Positions 9,520 to 20,168 of a stretch of 64,000 bases of DNA are shown here, in pieces (position 1 is the first letter of the stretch; the number at the start of each line of letters is the position of its first letter). The stretch is from Klebsiella africana (GTDB taxonomy: Bacteria > Pseudomonadota > Gammaproteobacteria > Enterobacterales > Enterobacteriaceae), in the NCBI RefSeq assembly GCF_020526085.1, contig NZ_CP084874.1, forward strand, positions 930,001 to 994,000, written 5' to 3'. Both the position numbers and the translations under genes were made by a program. Below the pieces are notes generated by a model. That model had not been told where the DNA came from, did not search any database, and saw nothing but the letters and a program-made list of their open reading frames with translations.

Positions 9520-9814
9520 ATGACAATATTTTGTTATTGCCGATTTTTGATATCCCGGAGTATCTTCATCAATATAAAATGAAAAAAACGAAAGTAGAGC
9601 AATAAATTGTCATAGCGCAACAAAATAGTGATATTCGAGGGATAAACTACACCAGTTTTTATTTTTGTGATGAGATAGAGTGTCCGTTAATACGAGACAG
9701 ATGATTATTACAAAACCGCTTTCCTTCACTGACGTCATAGTGACGAGTGATGAAACGGTAAAAGAAAACATAAAGTATTACCCGTCGATGCAGGGCGCAT
9801 CGGCGAAACAAACC
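9520..9814 (+). promoter_or_regulatory. cbi operon promoter region
   Basis: AT-rich intergenic stretch of about 295 bases between pocR and the cobalamin riboswitch. It should hold the PocR-dependent cbi promoter. I see no unambiguous -10/-35 pair and no gene. Confidence 0.45.
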
Positions 9815-9975
9815 GACAGGTTCGACACCAGTTTGGTGTCAGGGAAGGGGGTGTAAATCCCCCGCAGCCCCCGCTGCTGTGATGCTGACGACCCCGCAAA
9901 AACCACTGATCGAAAGATTGGGAAGGGCGGGTGAGAACGAGGCTAAGCCAGAAGACCTGCCTGCCGGTAACTGAC
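9815..9975 (+). ncRNA. Cobalamin (AdoCbl) riboswitch of the cbi-cob operon
   Basis: The leader carries the conserved cobalamin riboswitch parts in order: a GACACC/GGTGTC hairpin at 9834-9840 and 9844-onward, then GGGAA, paired G-rich and C-rich segments around 9846-9872 (GGGGG ... CCCCCGC), a central CCACTG, GGGAAGG and GGGTG at about 9919-9932, and the B12-box-like AAGCCAGAAGACCTGCC at about 9945-9961. The class represses cob/cbi expression when adenosylcobalamin is plentiful. About 100 bases separate it from cbiA and can hold the expression platform. Ends are approximate. Confidence 0.9.
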
Positions 9976-10071
9976 CAACAACTTCGGTGGGAAGTGGGTG
10001 GCTTAGCGGTGCGTGGTCGCAGGACCAGGCATGCGCGCAGCTATACCCTGACCGCCAGAACAGGACAGGGT

Positions 10072-11448
10072 ATGGCAACCAGGCGTGCGTTCATTCTTGC
10101 GGGTACCGGCAGCGGTTGTGGCAAAACCACCGTTACGCTCGGCCTGCTCAGCTTGCTCCAACAGCGCGGTATGCGGGTGCAACCCTGTAAAGTAGGGCCT
10201 GACTACCTGGACACCGCCTGGCACACCGCCATCAGCGGCATCGCTTCCCGCAATCTCGACAGCTTTATGCTTCCTGGCCCGATACTCAACGCGCTGTTTA
10301 CCGAACAGCTACAGCAGGCCGACATCGCGGTTATCGAAGGGGTGATGGGCCTGTATGACGGCTACGGCACCGACCCCAACTATTGCAGCAGCGCGGCAAT
10401 GGCTAAGCAGCTTGGCTGCCCGGTGATTTTGCTGGTGGATGGCAAAGCGGTGTCGACTTCCATCGCCGCCACGGTGATGGGCTTTCAACACTTTGATCCG
10501 GCCCTCAACATCGCTGGCGTTATCGTCAATCGCGTCAATAGCGACACGCACTTCCAGCTGCTGAAAAGCGCCATTGAGCGCTACTGTCAGGTGCCAGTGA
10601 TCGGCTATGTACCGCGCGTGGAAGGCGTGGCGCTGCCCGAACGGCATCTGGGGCTGGTCACCGCCCGCGAGTCGGTGGTCAATCAGCAGGCATGGCGGGA
10701 TTTTGCCAGTCTGCTGGGACGCACCCTCGACATTGACCGGCTGCTGGCCATCAGCGAACTAGCGACCTTGCCGGTGGGCGAGTGGGGGGAGACGCTTGCC
10801 GCCGATGCCGGCGAAGGACTGACCCTGGCCCTCGCCGACGATGAGTCCTTCAATTTTTATTACCCCGATAACCTGGCGCTGCTGGCGCGCTGCGGCGTGA
10901 AGATTGTGCGCTTTAGCCCACTGCGCGATCGCCAGCTGCCGGCCTGCCAGATGATTTGGCTCGGCGGCGGCTATCCGGAGCTGCATGCGGCCGGGCTATC
11001 CGCTAACCACGAGATGCTGACACAGCTTCGCGCGGCGCACCGGCGCGGGGTGGCGATCTACGCCGAGTGCGGCGGCCTGATGTATCTGGGCACGACCCTG
11101 GAAGTCACCAGCGGCGAGCGCTACACGATGGCGGATATTATTCCCGGACACAGCCGAATGGGGACGCGTCTGACCCGGTTCGGCTACTGCGAAGCGCAGG
11201 CGCAGCAGCAGACGCTGCTGGCCGCCCCTGGTGAGTGGCTGCGCGGCCATGAATTTCATTACTCCGATTTTTCTCCCGCCACCCCCGCCGTACTGGCCTG
11301 CCGTAAACAGCGTGATGGTAAGACGCTTCAGCAGTGGCAGGGAGGATGGCAGTCCGGCAGCGCCTTTGCCAGCTATCTCCATGTCCACTTTGCCCAGCGC
11401 CCCACCATGCTAAACCACTGGCTGCGGGCAGCAAGGAGGGCGCAATGA
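10072..11448 (+). CDS. cbiA: CbiA cobyrinate a,c-diamide synthase
   Basis: 458 residues from ATG at 10072, with AGGACAGGG upstream; the reading frame continues upstream through the leader but that part is not protein-like. It has an N-terminal P-loop (GTGSGCGKTT, residues 11-20) of the dethiobiotin-synthetase fold and a C-terminal class I glutamine amidotransferase domain with the nucleophile in IYAECGGLMYL. It amidates the a and c side chains of cobyrinic acid using ATP and glutamine. First gene of the anaerobic cobalamin operon. The stop overlaps the cbiB start (ATGA). Confidence 0.96.
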   Translation: MATRRAFILAGTGSGCGKTTVTLGLLSLLQQRGMRVQPCKVGPDYLDTAWHTAISGIASRNLDSFMLPGPILNALFTEQLQQADIAVIEGVMGLYDGYGTDPNYCSSAAMAKQLGCPVILLVDGKAVSTSIAATVMGFQHFDPALNIAGVIVNRVNSDTHFQLLKSAIERYCQVPVIGYVPRVEGVALPERHLGLVTARESVVNQQAWRDFASLLGRTLDIDRLLAISELATLPVGEWGETLAADAGEGLTLALADDESFNFYYPDNLALLARCGVKIVRFSPLRDRQLPACQMIWLGGGYPELHAAGLSANHEMLTQLRAAHRRGVAIYAECGGLMYLGTTLEVTSGERYTMADIIPGHSRMGTRLTRFGYCEAQAQQQTLLAAPGEWLRGHEFHYSDFSPATPAVLACRKQRDGKTLQQWQGGWQSGSAFASYLHVHFAQRPTMLNHWLRAARRAQ

Positions 11449-12404
11449 CCCTTCTCGCCTGGTGTGTAGCCTGGATACTTGATGTCGTCATTGGCGATCC
11501 GTCGCACTGGCCGCATCCGGTGCGCTGGATAGGTCGCCTGATCGCCGTCAGCCAGCGTGTAGTGCGACGCGTCTGCCATAGCGACCGGGCGCTGCGCATC
11601 GGCGGCGGGGTGATGTGGCTGGTGGTTATCGGCCTGACATGGGGCGTGGCCTGGGGCGTACTGGCGCTGGCGCACGGGATACACCCCTGGCTTGGATGGC
11701 TGGTGGAAGTGTGGATGATCTTCACCGCGCTGGCGGGACGCTGTCTGGCACAGTCGGCGATGGCAGTGGCCCGGCCGCTGCAGGTCGGAGATCTCGCCGA
11801 AAGCCGGCATAAGCTCTCCTGGATTGTCGGGCGCGATACCTCTCAGCTCCAGCCGGCGCAGATCAACCGTGCGGTGGTGGAGACCGTGGCAGAAAACACG
11901 GTGGATGGCATTATCGCGCCGCTCTTTTTCCTGCTCCTCGGCGGCGCGCCGCTGGCCATGGCCTATAAAGCGGTCAACACCCTCGATTCCATGGTCGGCT
12001 ATAAACACGAAAAATACCGAGCGATCGGCATGGTCAGCGCCCGTCTTGATGATGTAGCCAACTTCATTCCCGCCCGGCTGAGCTGGCTGCTGTTCAGCCT
12101 TGCCGCGGTGCTATGCCGGGAAAATGGCGCCCGGGCGCTGCGCACGGGCTGGCGCGATCGCTATCAGCACAGCAGTCCTAACTGCGCGTGGCCGGAAGCG
12201 ACCGTCGCCGGCGCGCTGGGGGTCCGCCTTGGCGGCCCGAACGATTACTTCGGCCAGCGCGTTGAAAAGCCCTGGATAGGCGACGCCGTCCGCGACATCG
12301 CGGTGGACGATATTTCCCGAACAATTCGATTAATGTGGGTGGCGTCAAGCCTGGCGCTGGCGCTGTTTATCGGCGTGCGCTACTGGCTGGTCGGCGTGGC
12401 CTGA
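11445..12404 (+). CDS. cbiB: CbiB adenosylcobinamide-phosphate synthase
   Basis: 319 residues, a multi-pass inner-membrane protein starting MTLLAWCVAWILDVVIGDPSHWPHP, the family N-terminus. It attaches (R)-1-amino-2-propanol O-phosphate to adenosylcobyric acid. The ATG overlaps the cbiA stop. Intact and of usual length. Confidence 0.96.
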   Translation: MTLLAWCVAWILDVVIGDPSHWPHPVRWIGRLIAVSQRVVRRVCHSDRALRIGGGVMWLVVIGLTWGVAWGVLALAHGIHPWLGWLVEVWMIFTALAGRCLAQSAMAVARPLQVGDLAESRHKLSWIVGRDTSQLQPAQINRAVVETVAENTVDGIIAPLFFLLLGGAPLAMAYKAVNTLDSMVGYKHEKYRAIGMVSARLDDVANFIPARLSWLLFSLAAVLCRENGARALRTGWRDRYQHSSPNCAWPEATVAGALGVRLGGPNDYFGQRVEKPWIGDAVRDIAVDDISRTIRLMWVASSLALALFIGVRYWLVGVA

Positions 12405-12414
12405 GGAGAACCTG

Positions 12415-13050
12415 ATGCAGTACATCCAACAACCGCAGGCGATCGAGGCGAAAAGCTTCGACATCATCAGCGAGATCATCGCCGAAACGCGGCCGGACTA
12501 CCATTTCGCCAGCCCACTGCACGAGGCGATTATCAAGCGGGTGATCCACACCACCGCTGACTTCGACTGGCTGGATATTCTGTGGTTTTCTCCGGATGCC
12601 CTGATCGCGCTGAGTGAGGCCTTGAGCCGGCCTTGCACGCTGTATACCGATACCACCATGGCGCTGTCCGGGATCAACAAAACCCTGCTGGCCCGCTTTG
12701 GCGGCGAATGCCGTTGCTATATCAGCGACCCGCGGGTGGTGCGCGAGGCGCAAAGCCGGGGGATGACCCGCTCGATGGCGGCGGTGGATATTGCGGTGCA
12801 GGAGCCCGGGGAGAAAGTGTTCGTCTTCGGCAATGCGCCAACCGCGCTGTTTCGCCTGCTGGAACATCGCGAGACGGCCATCGGCGGCGTGGTGGGGGTG
12901 CCGGTCGGCTTCGTTGGCGCCGCGGAGTCGAAAGCGGCGCTCAGCGAGAGCGGCCTGCCGGCTATCGCCGCGCTCGGCCGCAAAGGGGGAAGCAACGTGG
13001 CGGCGGCGATTGTGAACGCTCTGCTTTACCACCTGCGGGAGGCGCAATGA
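12415..13050 (+). CDS. cbiC: CbiC cobalt-precorrin-8 methylmutase
   Basis: 211 residues, begins [20 protein letters not shown]. It belongs to the CbiC/CobH family, which moves the C-11 methyl group to C-12 and yields cobyrinic acid. The conserved SDPRVV and [14 protein letters not shown] segments are present. GAGGAG ribosome-binding site. Overlaps cbiD by four bases. Confidence 0.96.
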   Translation: MQYIQQPQAIEAKSFDIISEIIAETRPDYHFASPLHEAIIKRVIHTTADFDWLDILWFSPDALIALSEALSRPCTLYTDTTMALSGINKTLLARFGGECRCYISDPRVVREAQSRGMTRSMAAVDIAVQEPGEKVFVFGNAPTALFRLLEHRETAIGGVVGVPVGFVGAAESKAALSESGLPAIAALGRKGGSNVAAAIVNALLYHLREAQ

Positions 13051-14186
13051 GCGATCAGACCTTTGACGCCCCGGTGTGGCATCACGGCAAAGCATTGCGC
13101 AAGGGCTACACCACCGGCTCCTGCGCCACGGCGGCGGCAAAAGTGGCGGCGCTGATGGTGATGCGCCAGCATCTGATTCATCAGGTCTCGATCGTCACCC
13201 CCTCCGGCGTCACCCTGTGCCTGAACGTCGAGTCTCCGCACGTCGAAGGGCAGCAGGCGGTCGCCGCGATCCGTAAAGATGGCGGCGATGATGTCGACGC
13301 CACCCACGGCATGCTGATTTTTGCCCGGGTGACCCTCAATGACAGCGGAGAAATTAGCCTGTTGGGCGGCGAGGGCATCGGCACGGTGACCCGCAAAGGG
13401 ATCGGCCTGCCGACAGGCAGCCCGGCGATAAACCGCACTCCGCGGCACACCATCGAGACCGCTGTGCGTGAAGCGATTGGCCCATCCCGCGGCGCGCAGG
13501 TGGAGATCTTTGCCCCGGAAGGCGCAAGCCGCGCGCAAAAAACCTATAACGCCCGGCTGGGGATCCTCGGCGGCATCTCGATTATCGGCACCACCGGGAT
13601 CGTTACCCCGATGTCGGAAGAGAGCTGGAAGCGCTCGCTCTCCCTCGAGCTGGAGATAAAACGCGCCGCCGGGCTGGAACGCGTGGTGCTGGTACCGGGC
13701 AACCACGGCGAGCGCTTTGTCCGCGAGCAGATGGGCATCGACCCGCAGATGGTGGTCACCATGAGCAACTTCGTCGGCTACATGATTGAAGAGGCGGTCC
13801 GGCTTGGTTTCCGCCAGATTGTGCTCATCGGCCATCCCGGCAAACTGATCAAAATCGCCGCCGGGATCTTTCATACCCACAGCCATATCGCCGATGCGCG
13901 GATGGAAACCCTCGTCGCTCATCTGGCGCTGCTTGGCGCGCCGCTGCCGCTGCTGACGCTGGTCAGCGAGTGCGACACTACCGAAGCGGCAATGGAGCAT
14001 ATCGACGCCTGGGGATACCAGCGCCTCTATAACCATCTGGCTGAGCGAATCTGCCAGCGCGTTCTTGAGATGCTGCGCTTCACTCAGCAACCGCCCACCT
14101 GCGATGCGGTTCTGTTTTCTTTTGATAACCAGGTACTGGGCAGCAGCCGTCCGCTGGAGGCGATTGCCCGGGAGCTGACATGTTGA
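13047..14186 (+). CDS. cbiD: CbiD cobalt-precorrin-5B C1-methyltransferase
   Basis: 379 residues from ATG at 13047 (overlapping the cbiC stop). It begins [20 protein letters not shown] and contains [15 protein letters not shown], the CbiD signature. It methylates C-1 in the anaerobic corrin route using S-adenosylmethionine. A longer frame runs upstream through cbiC but belongs to no known family. Confidence 0.96.
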   Translation: MSDQTFDAPVWHHGKALRKGYTTGSCATAAAKVAALMVMRQHLIHQVSIVTPSGVTLCLNVESPHVEGQQAVAAIRKDGGDDVDATHGMLIFARVTLNDSGEISLLGGEGIGTVTRKGIGLPTGSPAINRTPRHTIETAVREAIGPSRGAQVEIFAPEGASRAQKTYNARLGILGGISIIGTTGIVTPMSEESWKRSLSLELEIKRAAGLERVVLVPGNHGERFVREQMGIDPQMVVTMSNFVGYMIEEAVRLGFRQIVLIGHPGKLIKIAAGIFHTHSHIADARMETLVAHLALLGAPLPLLTLVSECDTTEAAMEHIDAWGYQRLYNHLAERICQRVLEMLRFTQQPPTCDAVLFSFDNQVLGSSRPLEAIARELTC

Positions 14187-14785
14187 CGGTCGTGGGAATG
14201 GGCCCGGCGGGGCTGCAGTGGCTGACCCCGGCCGCGCGCGAGGCAATCGCCGCCGCCGAGGCGCTGGTGGGCGGCAGCCGCCACCTCCAGCAGTTTCCCG
14301 CCTTCGCCGGCGAGCGCTTCGCGCTGGGGGCCGATATGCCGGCGCTGCTGGCGTGGATCGAGGCCCGTACCGGGCGCCACGTCGTGGTGCTGGCCTCCGG
14401 CGACCCGCTGTTCTATGGCATTGGCACCCGGCTGATTGCCCATTTTGGCCGGGGACGGGTGCAGGTGATCCCCGGCATCAGCGCGGTGCAGTACCTCTGC
14501 GCCCGGGCGGGCATCGACATGAACGACATGTGGCTGACCAGCAGCCATGGCCGGGCGGTGAGCTTCGATGCGCTGGCCGCCCACCGGAAAGTCGCCATGG
14601 TGACCGACAGCCGCTGCGGACCGCGGGAGATAGCCGCTCAGCTGATGGCCCGCGGCAAAGGCCATCGCTGGATGGTAATTGGCGAGAACCTGGCGATGGA
14701 AAACGAGCGGATCCACTGGCTGCCGGTCAGCGCAGTGGAGGACGAATATGAGATGAATGCGGTGGTGATTCTCGATGAAAGATGA
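14180..14785 (+). CDS. cbiE: CbiE cobalt-precorrin-7 C5-methyltransferase
   Basis: 201 residues, class III (tetrapyrrole) methylase fold. It has the N-terminal [11 protein letters not shown] loop and the GDPLFYGIG motif that binds S-adenosylmethionine. Together with CbiT it carries out the C-5 and C-15 methylations and decarboxylation. The start lies inside the end of cbiD and its end overlaps cbiT by 11 bases. Confidence 0.95.
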   Translation: MLTVVGMGPAGLQWLTPAAREAIAAAEALVGGSRHLQQFPAFAGERFALGADMPALLAWIEARTGRHVVVLASGDPLFYGIGTRLIAHFGRGRVQVIPGISAVQYLCARAGIDMNDMWLTSSHGRAVSFDALAAHRKVAMVTDSRCGPREIAAQLMARGKGHRWMVIGENLAMENERIHWLPVSAVEDEYEMNAVVILDER

Positions 14786-15344
14786 GCTGTTTTTGCGCGG
14801 CGCCCAGGTGCCGATGACCAAAGAGGCCGTGCGCGCGCTGGCGCTGGCGAAGCTGGAGCTGCACCGGGCGCGCCATCTCATTGATATCGGCGCGGGCACC
14901 GGCAGCGTCAGCATTGAGGCCGCCCTGCAGAATCCGGCGCTGCGAGTGACGGCGATTGAGCGTCAGGCCGACGCGCTGCGCCTGCTGGCGGACAACCGGC
15001 AGCGCTTTGGCTGCGACAACATCGCTATCGTGGCGGGCGTTGCGCCGCTGGCGGTCGCCGACAAAGCCGACGCGATCTTTATGGGGGGCAGCGGCGGCCA
15101 CCTTACGGCATTGATCGACTGGTCGCTGGCGCAGCTGCATCCCGGCGGCCGGCTGGTGATGACTTTTATTTTGCAGGAAAACCTTCATAGCGCCCTGGCG
15201 CACCTGCGGCAGAGCGGCATCCACGAGGTGGACTGCCAGCAGCTGGCGGTTTCCACGCTGGCCACGCTGGGCAGCGGCCACTACTTCAAACCCCATAATC
15301 CCGTTTTTGTCATCGCCTGTCAGAAGGAAGAAAACCATGGCTGA
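14775..15344 (+). CDS. cbiT: CbiT cobalt-precorrin-6B C15-methyltransferase (decarboxylating)
   Basis: 189 residues with a Rossmann-type class I methyltransferase motif ([17 protein letters not shown], about residues 36-52). It methylates C-15 and decarboxylates the C-12 acetate. In some bacteria CbiE and CbiT are fused as CobL; here they are separate but overlapping genes. Confidence 0.95.
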   Translation: MKDELFLRGAQVPMTKEAVRALALAKLELHRARHLIDIGAGTGSVSIEAALQNPALRVTAIERQADALRLLADNRQRFGCDNIAIVAGVAPLAVADKADAIFMGGSGGHLTALIDWSLAQLHPGGRLVMTFILQENLHSALAHLRQSGIHEVDCQQLAVSTLATLGSGHYFKPHNPVFVIACQKEENHG

Positions 15345-16110
15345 GACTTTTGATCCCCATTGCGTGTGGTTCGTCGGCGCCGGTCCAGGCGATCGCGAAC
15401 TGATTACTCTCAAAGGCTACCGTCTGCTACAGCAGGCGCAGGTGGTGATCTACGCCGGATCGCTGATCAACACCGAGCTACTGGCCTACTGTCCGCCACA
15501 GGCGGAGTGCCACGACAGCGCCGCGCTGCATCTGGAGCAGATCCTCGACCTGATGGAGGCGGGGGTGAAGGCGGGAAAAACGGTGGTGCGTCTGCAGACG
15601 GGCGACGTCTCGCTGTATGGCTCGGTGCGTGAGCAGGGCGAAGAGCTGACCCGCCGCGGGATCCGCTGGCAGGTGGTGCCGGGCGTCAGCGCTTTCCTCG
15701 GTGCGGCGGCGGAGCTGGGGGTGGAGTACACGGTGCCCGAAGTCTCGCAGAGTCTGATTATTACCCGTCTGGAAGGGCGCACGCCGGTTCCCGCGCGCGA
15801 ACAGCTGGAGGCCTTTGCCAGTCATCAAACCTCGATGGCGATTTACCTGTCGGTGCAGCGTATTCACCGGGTGGCAGAGCGGCTGGTGGAGGGCGGCTAC
15901 CCCGCGACCACCCCGGTCGCGGTGATCTACAAGGCCACCTGGCCGGAAAGCCAGACCGTCCGCGGTACCCTCGCGGACATCGGCGACAAAGTACGCGACG
16001 CCGGGATCCGCAAAACGGCGCTGATCCTCGTCGGTCCCTTCCTCGGCGATGAGTATCACTACTCAAAACTGTACGCAGCGGATTTTAGCCATGAATACCG
16101 TAAAGCCTGA
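15337..16110 (+). CDS. cbiF: CbiF cobalt-precorrin-4 C11-methyltransferase
   Basis: 257 residues from ATG at 15337, after an AGGAAG site and overlapping the end of cbiT. Tetrapyrrole methylase family: [18 protein letters not shown] at the N-terminus, and [15 protein letters not shown] for the second motif. Methylates C-11 of the early-cobalt intermediate. Confidence 0.96.
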   Translation: MAETFDPHCVWFVGAGPGDRELITLKGYRLLQQAQVVIYAGSLINTELLAYCPPQAECHDSAALHLEQILDLMEAGVKAGKTVVRLQTGDVSLYGSVREQGEELTRRGIRWQVVPGVSAFLGAAAELGVEYTVPEVSQSLIITRLEGRTPVPAREQLEAFASHQTSMAIYLSVQRIHRVAERLVEGGYPATTPVAVIYKATWPESQTVRGTLADIGDKVRDAGIRKTALILVGPFLGDEYHYSKLYAADFSHEYRKA

Positions 16111-17146
16111 ATCCATTGCCCTGTTTTGCCTGACGCCCGGCGGCGTGCGGCTGGCAAAACGGCTGGCGGCCATGCTGCCGCTCACCTGTTACACCAGCGA
16201 AGCGCTGCAGGAAGAGGGGTTTATCCCCTTCAACGGTGGCTTTGCCAGCGCTGCCCGCGAGGCGTTCAGCAACTTCTCGGCGCTGATTTTTATCGGCGCC
16301 ACCGGGATTGCCGTGCGGGTGCTGGCCCCGCTGGTGAATGACAAGCTCAGCGACCCGGCGGTGGTGGTGATTGATGAGCGCGCCCGGCATGTCATCAGCT
16401 TGCTCTCCGGCCATGCCGGTGGGGCGAATGCGCTGACCCGCTATCTTGCCAGGATGCTCGATGCCGACCCGGTGATCACCACCGCCACCGACGTCAACGA
16501 GCTGGCCGCCCTCGACACGCTGGCCTTCCAGCTGAACGCCCGGATGACCGATTTTCGCGCGGCGGTGAAAACCGTCAACCAGATGTTGGTGAGTGGCAAA
16601 CGGGTGGGGCTGTGGTGCGACGCTGAATTTACCGGGGCGCTAAGCCGCTGCGACCGGCGCGGCTTTATCCCGGTAAGCGACCTGGCACGCTTGCCGGCGC
16701 TCGACGCCCTGATCTGCGTCACCCTGCGCCGGTCGCTACCGCCGCTGCCGGTACCTCACTGGAAGCTGGTGCCCCAGCGGGTGGTGGCGGGGATCGGCTG
16801 TCGGCGCGATACCCCCTGCGCGTTGCTCAGTACGTTGCTGGATCGCCAGCTTGCCGCTCAGCGTCTTGACCCGCTGGCGCTGAAAGCGATCGGCAGCGTG
16901 AGCCTGAAGGCAAACGAGCCGGGGTTGCGCCAGCTGGCGCACCGCTGCCGGGTGCCGTTCGAAACCTTCAGCGCCGAGGCGCTGCGCGAGCACGAGCATC
17001 GCTTTCCGGCCTCGTCTTTTGTCCGGGAGACAGTTGGCGTCGGCAGCGTCTCCGGCCCGGTGGCCTGGCTGCTGAGTCAGGGAAACCTGTCCGGCGAAAC
17101 CCTGCGTGAGCAGGGCGTGACCATTACTTTGGGAGTAACACATTGA
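16091..17146 (+). CDS. cbiG: CbiG cobalt-precorrin-5A hydrolase
   Basis: 351 residues from ATG at 16091, which lies 20 bases inside the end of cbiF. CbiG opens the delta-lactone ring and releases acetaldehyde, the ring-contraction step specific to the anaerobic pathway. The N-terminal domain contains [14 protein letters not shown] and [10 protein letters not shown]; the C-terminal CobE-like domain contains [11 protein letters not shown]. Confidence 0.95.
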   Translation: MNTVKPESIALFCLTPGGVRLAKRLAAMLPLTCYTSEALQEEGFIPFNGGFASAAREAFSNFSALIFIGATGIAVRVLAPLVNDKLSDPAVVVIDERARHVISLLSGHAGGANALTRYLARMLDADPVITTATDVNELAALDTLAFQLNARMTDFRAAVKTVNQMLVSGKRVGLWCDAEFTGALSRCDRRGFIPVSDLARLPALDALICVTLRRSLPPLPVPHWKLVPQRVVAGIGCRRDTPCALLSTLLDRQLAAQRLDPLALKAIGSVSLKANEPGLRQLAHRCRVPFETFSAEALREHEHRFPASSFVRETVGVGSVSGPVAWLLSQGNLSGETLREQGVTITLGVTH

Positions 17147-17871
17147 TGTTAAGCGTAATCGGAATTGGCCCTGGCTCGCAGGCGATGATGACCATGGAAG
17201 CCGTGGAGGCCCTGCAGGCGGCGGAGATTGTGGTGGGCTACAAGACCTACACCCACCTGGTAAAAGCCTTTACCGGCGACAAGCAGGTGATCAAAACCGG
17301 CATGTGCAAAGAGATTGAGCGCTGCCAGGCGGCCATTGAGCTGGCGCAGGCCGGGCACAACGTTGCGCTTATCAGCAGCGGCGACGCCGGCATCTACGGC
17401 ATGGCGGGGCTGGTGCTGGAGCTGGTCAATAAGCAGCAGCTGGACATTGAGGTCCGTCTGATCCCGGGGATGACGGCCAGTATCGCCGCCGCCTCGCTGC
17501 TCGGCGCGCCGCTGATGCATGACTTCTGCCATATCAGCCTTAGCGATCTGCTGACGCCCTGGCCGGTGATTGAAAAACGCATAGTCGCCGCAGGGGAAGC
17601 GGACTTCGTTATCTGTTTTTACAACCCCCGCAGTCGCGGCCGCGAAGGGCATCTGGCGCGCGCCTTTGCGCTGTTGGCGGCCAGTAAAAGCGCAGATACG
17701 CCGGTCGGCGTAGTCAAATCCGCCGGGCGCAAAAAACAAGAGAAATGGCTGACCACCCTCGGAGAGATGGATTTTGCCCCAGTGGATATGACCAGTCTGG
17801 TGATCGTCGGCAACAAAGCGACTTACATCGACAACGGTCTGATGATCACCCCGCGAGGCTACGCGCTGTGA
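17146..17871 (+). CDS. cbiH: CbiH cobalt-factor III C17-methyltransferase
   Basis: 241 residues from ATG at 17146; its A is the last base of the cbiG stop (TGATG), and a TTG one codon earlier is less likely. It has the tetrapyrrole methylase motifs [11 protein letters not shown] and ISSGDAGIYGMAG. It methylates C-17 and drives ring contraction. Confidence 0.95.
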   Translation: MLSVIGIGPGSQAMMTMEAVEALQAAEIVVGYKTYTHLVKAFTGDKQVIKTGMCKEIERCQAAIELAQAGHNVALISSGDAGIYGMAGLVLELVNKQQLDIEVRLIPGMTASIAAASLLGAPLMHDFCHISLSDLLTPWPVIEKRIVAAGEADFVICFYNPRSRGREGHLARAFALLAASKSADTPVGVVKSAGRKKQEKWLTTLGEMDFAPVDMTSLVIVGNKATYIDNGLMITPRGYAL

Positions 17872-18653
17872 ATCACGGCGACGTGCTGGTTATCGGGGGC
17901 ACCAGCGATGCGCGGGCGATCTGCCAGCAGCTGGACGCCGCCGGTGTGCGCTACACCCTGTCGGTGGCGACCCCTACCGGCGAGCGGCTGGCCGGCGATA
18001 TCGGCGGGCGGATACGCTGCGGGCGTATGGAGTGGCAGCAGATGGCGGCGTGGCTCAGCGCGCAGCGCACCCGCTGGGTGATCGATGCCTCTCACCCCTA
18101 CGCCGAGGTGGTCAGCCAGAATATTGTGCGCGCCTGCGCCAGCGTCGGGGTTCTGCTCAGCCGCTATCAAAGGCCGGAGCAGCTGAGCGATCTGCGCCAT
18201 CCGCTACTTTACGTGGTCGGCGACCTGAACGAGGCCTGCGCGGTGGCGCGTCGCCTCGGCGAGCGGATCCTGCTGACCACCGGCAGCAAAGATCTGGCGG
18301 CCTGGCGGGCGGGACTGGCGGAGAAAACGCTGCTCGCCCGGGTGCTGCCGGTGCCGGAAGTGGTTCAGCACTGCAGCGATCTGGGGTTTGGCGTTGGGGA
18401 GATCTTTGCCCTCTGCGGGCCGTTCAGTGCCGAATTTAACGCCGCCTTTTATCGCCAGTGCCGGGCCGATGTCGTGGTGACGAAAGCCTCGGGGGCGGAA
18501 GGGGGCTATCAGGAAAAAGTACAACCCTGTCTCGATGCGGGGATCCCCTGCATCGTCATTACCCGCCCGGCGCCGCTGGTGACGGGCGATGAACTACTGC
18601 AAAGCCAGGCCGATTTCGCTGCGCGGCTGACGCGCTGGCTGTCGGCGACTTGA
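17868..18653 (+). CDS. cbiJ: CbiJ cobalt-precorrin-6A reductase
   Basis: 261 residues from GTG at 17868, overlapping the cbiH stop (GTGA). This start gives the expected N-terminus MNHGDVLVIGGTSDARAI with its NAD(P)-binding glycine motif; a longer reading upstream is antisense-like filler. It reduces the C18-C19 double bond of cobalt-precorrin-6A with NADH. Confidence 0.94.
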   Translation: MNHGDVLVIGGTSDARAICQQLDAAGVRYTLSVATPTGERLAGDIGGRIRCGRMEWQQMAAWLSAQRTRWVIDASHPYAEVVSQNIVRACASVGVLLSRYQRPEQLSDLRHPLLYVVGDLNEACAVARRLGERILLTTGSKDLAAWRAGLAEKTLLARVLPVPEVVQHCSDLGFGVGEIFALCGPFSAEFNAAFYRQCRADVVVTKASGAEGGYQEKVQPCLDAGIPCIVITRPAPLVTGDELLQSQADFAARLTRWLSAT

Positions 18654-18663
18654 GGAAGAGGAT

Positions 18664-19458
18664 ATGAAAAAAGCACTTCTGGTGGTGAGCTTTGGCACCA
18701 GCTATCACGACACCCGCGAGAAGAACATTACCGCCTGCGAGCGCGATTTGGCCGCCAGCTGCCCGGACCGCACGCTGTTCCGCGCTTTCACCTCGGGGAT
18801 GATTATTCGCAAACTGCAGCAGCGCGACGGTATCCATATCGATACTCCGCTGCAGGCCCTGCAAAAGCTGGCCGAGCAGGGGTACCAGGATGTGGCGATC
18901 CAGTCCCTGCACATTATCAACGGCGACGAGTACGAGAAGATTGTTCGCGAAGTGCAGAGCATGCGCCCGCGCTTTCAGCGTCTGACGCTGGGCGTGCCGC
19001 TGCTGAGCGGGCATGGCGATTATGTGCAGCTGATGCAGGCCCTGCGCCAGCAGATGCCGCCGCTGGCGGCGACGGAGCGAGTGGTGTTTATGGGCCACGG
19101 CGCCAGCCACCACGCCTTCGCCGCCTACGCCTGTCTGGATCATATGATGGCAGTGCAGGGTTTTCCGGCGCGGGTGGGGGCAGTGGAAAGCTATCCCGAA
19201 GTGGACATCGTCATTAACGAACTCTCCCGCCAGGGGGTGACCGGCGTGCATCTGATGCCGCTGATGCTGGTGGCCGGCGATCATGCCATTAATGATATGG
19301 CCTCTGATGAAGACGATTCGTGGAAAACCCGCTTCAATGCCGCCGGTATCCCCGCCACGCCGTGGCTGAACGGGCTAGGGGAAAATCCGGCGGTGCGGGC
19401 GATGTTTGTCGCCCATCTGCAGCAGGCGCTGAATAACACGATGGAGAAAGCAGCATGA
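18664..19458 (+). CDS. cbiK: CbiK sirohydrochlorin cobaltochelatase
   Basis: 264 residues, begins MKKALLVVSFGTSYHDTREK, the CbiK class II chelatase N-terminus. Metal-binding histidines are expected in FMGHGASHHAF and in LMPLMLVAGDHAINDM. It inserts Co2+ into sirohydrochlorin (early cobalt insertion), which defines the oxygen-independent pathway. The last bases overlap cbiL. Confidence 0.96.
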   Translation: MKKALLVVSFGTSYHDTREKNITACERDLAASCPDRTLFRAFTSGMIIRKLQQRDGIHIDTPLQALQKLAEQGYQDVAIQSLHIINGDEYEKIVREVQSMRPRFQRLTLGVPLLSGHGDYVQLMQALRQQMPPLAATERVVFMGHGASHHAFAAYACLDHMMAVQGFPARVGAVESYPEVDIVINELSRQGVTGVHLMPLMLVAGDHAINDMASDEDDSWKTRFNAAGIPATPWLNGLGENPAVRAMFVAHLQQALNNTMEKAA

Positions 19459-20168
19459 GCGGCAAACTATACGCCCTGAGCACCGGGCCGGGGGCGGCCG
19501 ATCTGATCACCGTGCGTGCGGCGCGGATCCTCGGCCAGCTGGATGTGCTGTATGCGCCAGCCGGCCGCAAAGGCGGCGACAGCCTGGCGCTCTCCATCGT
19601 ACGCGAGTACCTCGGCGCACACACGGAGGTCCGCTGCTGCCATTTTCCAATGAGCGCCGACAGCGCGGAAAAAGAGGCGGTGTGGAACGATGTCGCCGCG
19701 GCCCTGGTCCAGGAGGTGGCGGCGGGCAGGCAGGTCGGGTTTATCACCCTCGGCGACGCCATGCTGTTCAGCACCTGGGTCTTTCTGCTGCAGCGGATTG
19801 GCTGCCCGGACTGGCTGGAGATTGTCCCTGGCGTTACCTCTTTCGCCGCCATTGCCGCGCGGGCGAAAACCCCGCTGGCCATGGAGCAGCAGTCGCTGGC
19901 GGTGATCTCCTGTACCGCGCCGGAAGCGGACATCGCCGCGGCGCTGCGCCAGCATGACAGTCTGGTGCTGATGAAAGTCTACGGCCGCTTCGCCCGCATA
20001 AAGGCGCTGCTGGCGCAGGCGGGGCTGCTGGATGCGGCGCTGATGATGTCAGAGGCCACCCTGCCGGGCGAGCAGTGCTGGCGCCGTCTGCGCGAGGTCA
20101 GCGATGACCAGCCGCTGCCCTATTTCTCGACCATCCTGGTTAACAAACAGTGGGAGGACGCGCAATGA
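19455..20168 (+). CDS. cbiL: CbiL cobalt-precorrin-2 C20-methyltransferase
   Basis: 237 residues, tetrapyrrole methylase with LYALSTGPGAADLITVRA and GFITLGDAMLFSTW motifs. It methylates C-20. The ATG overlaps the cbiK stop and its stop overlaps the cbiM start. Confidence 0.95.
   Translation: MSGKLYALSTGPGAADLITVRAARILGQLDVLYAPAGRKGGDSLALSIVREYLGAHTEVRCCHFPMSADSAEKEAVWNDVAAALVQEVAAGRQVGFITLGDAMLFSTWVFLLQRIGCPDWLEIVPGVTSFAAIAARAKTPLAMEQQSLAVISCTAPEADIAAALRQHDSLVLMKVYGRFARIKALLAQAGLLDAALMMSEATLPGEQCWRRLREVSDDQPLPYFSTILVNKQWEDAQ

Noticed and set aside
13026..14246. 406-codon minus-strand frame opposite cbiD
   Set aside because: Antisense to a full-length CbiD with conserved signatures; amino-acid composition is that of a shadow frame.
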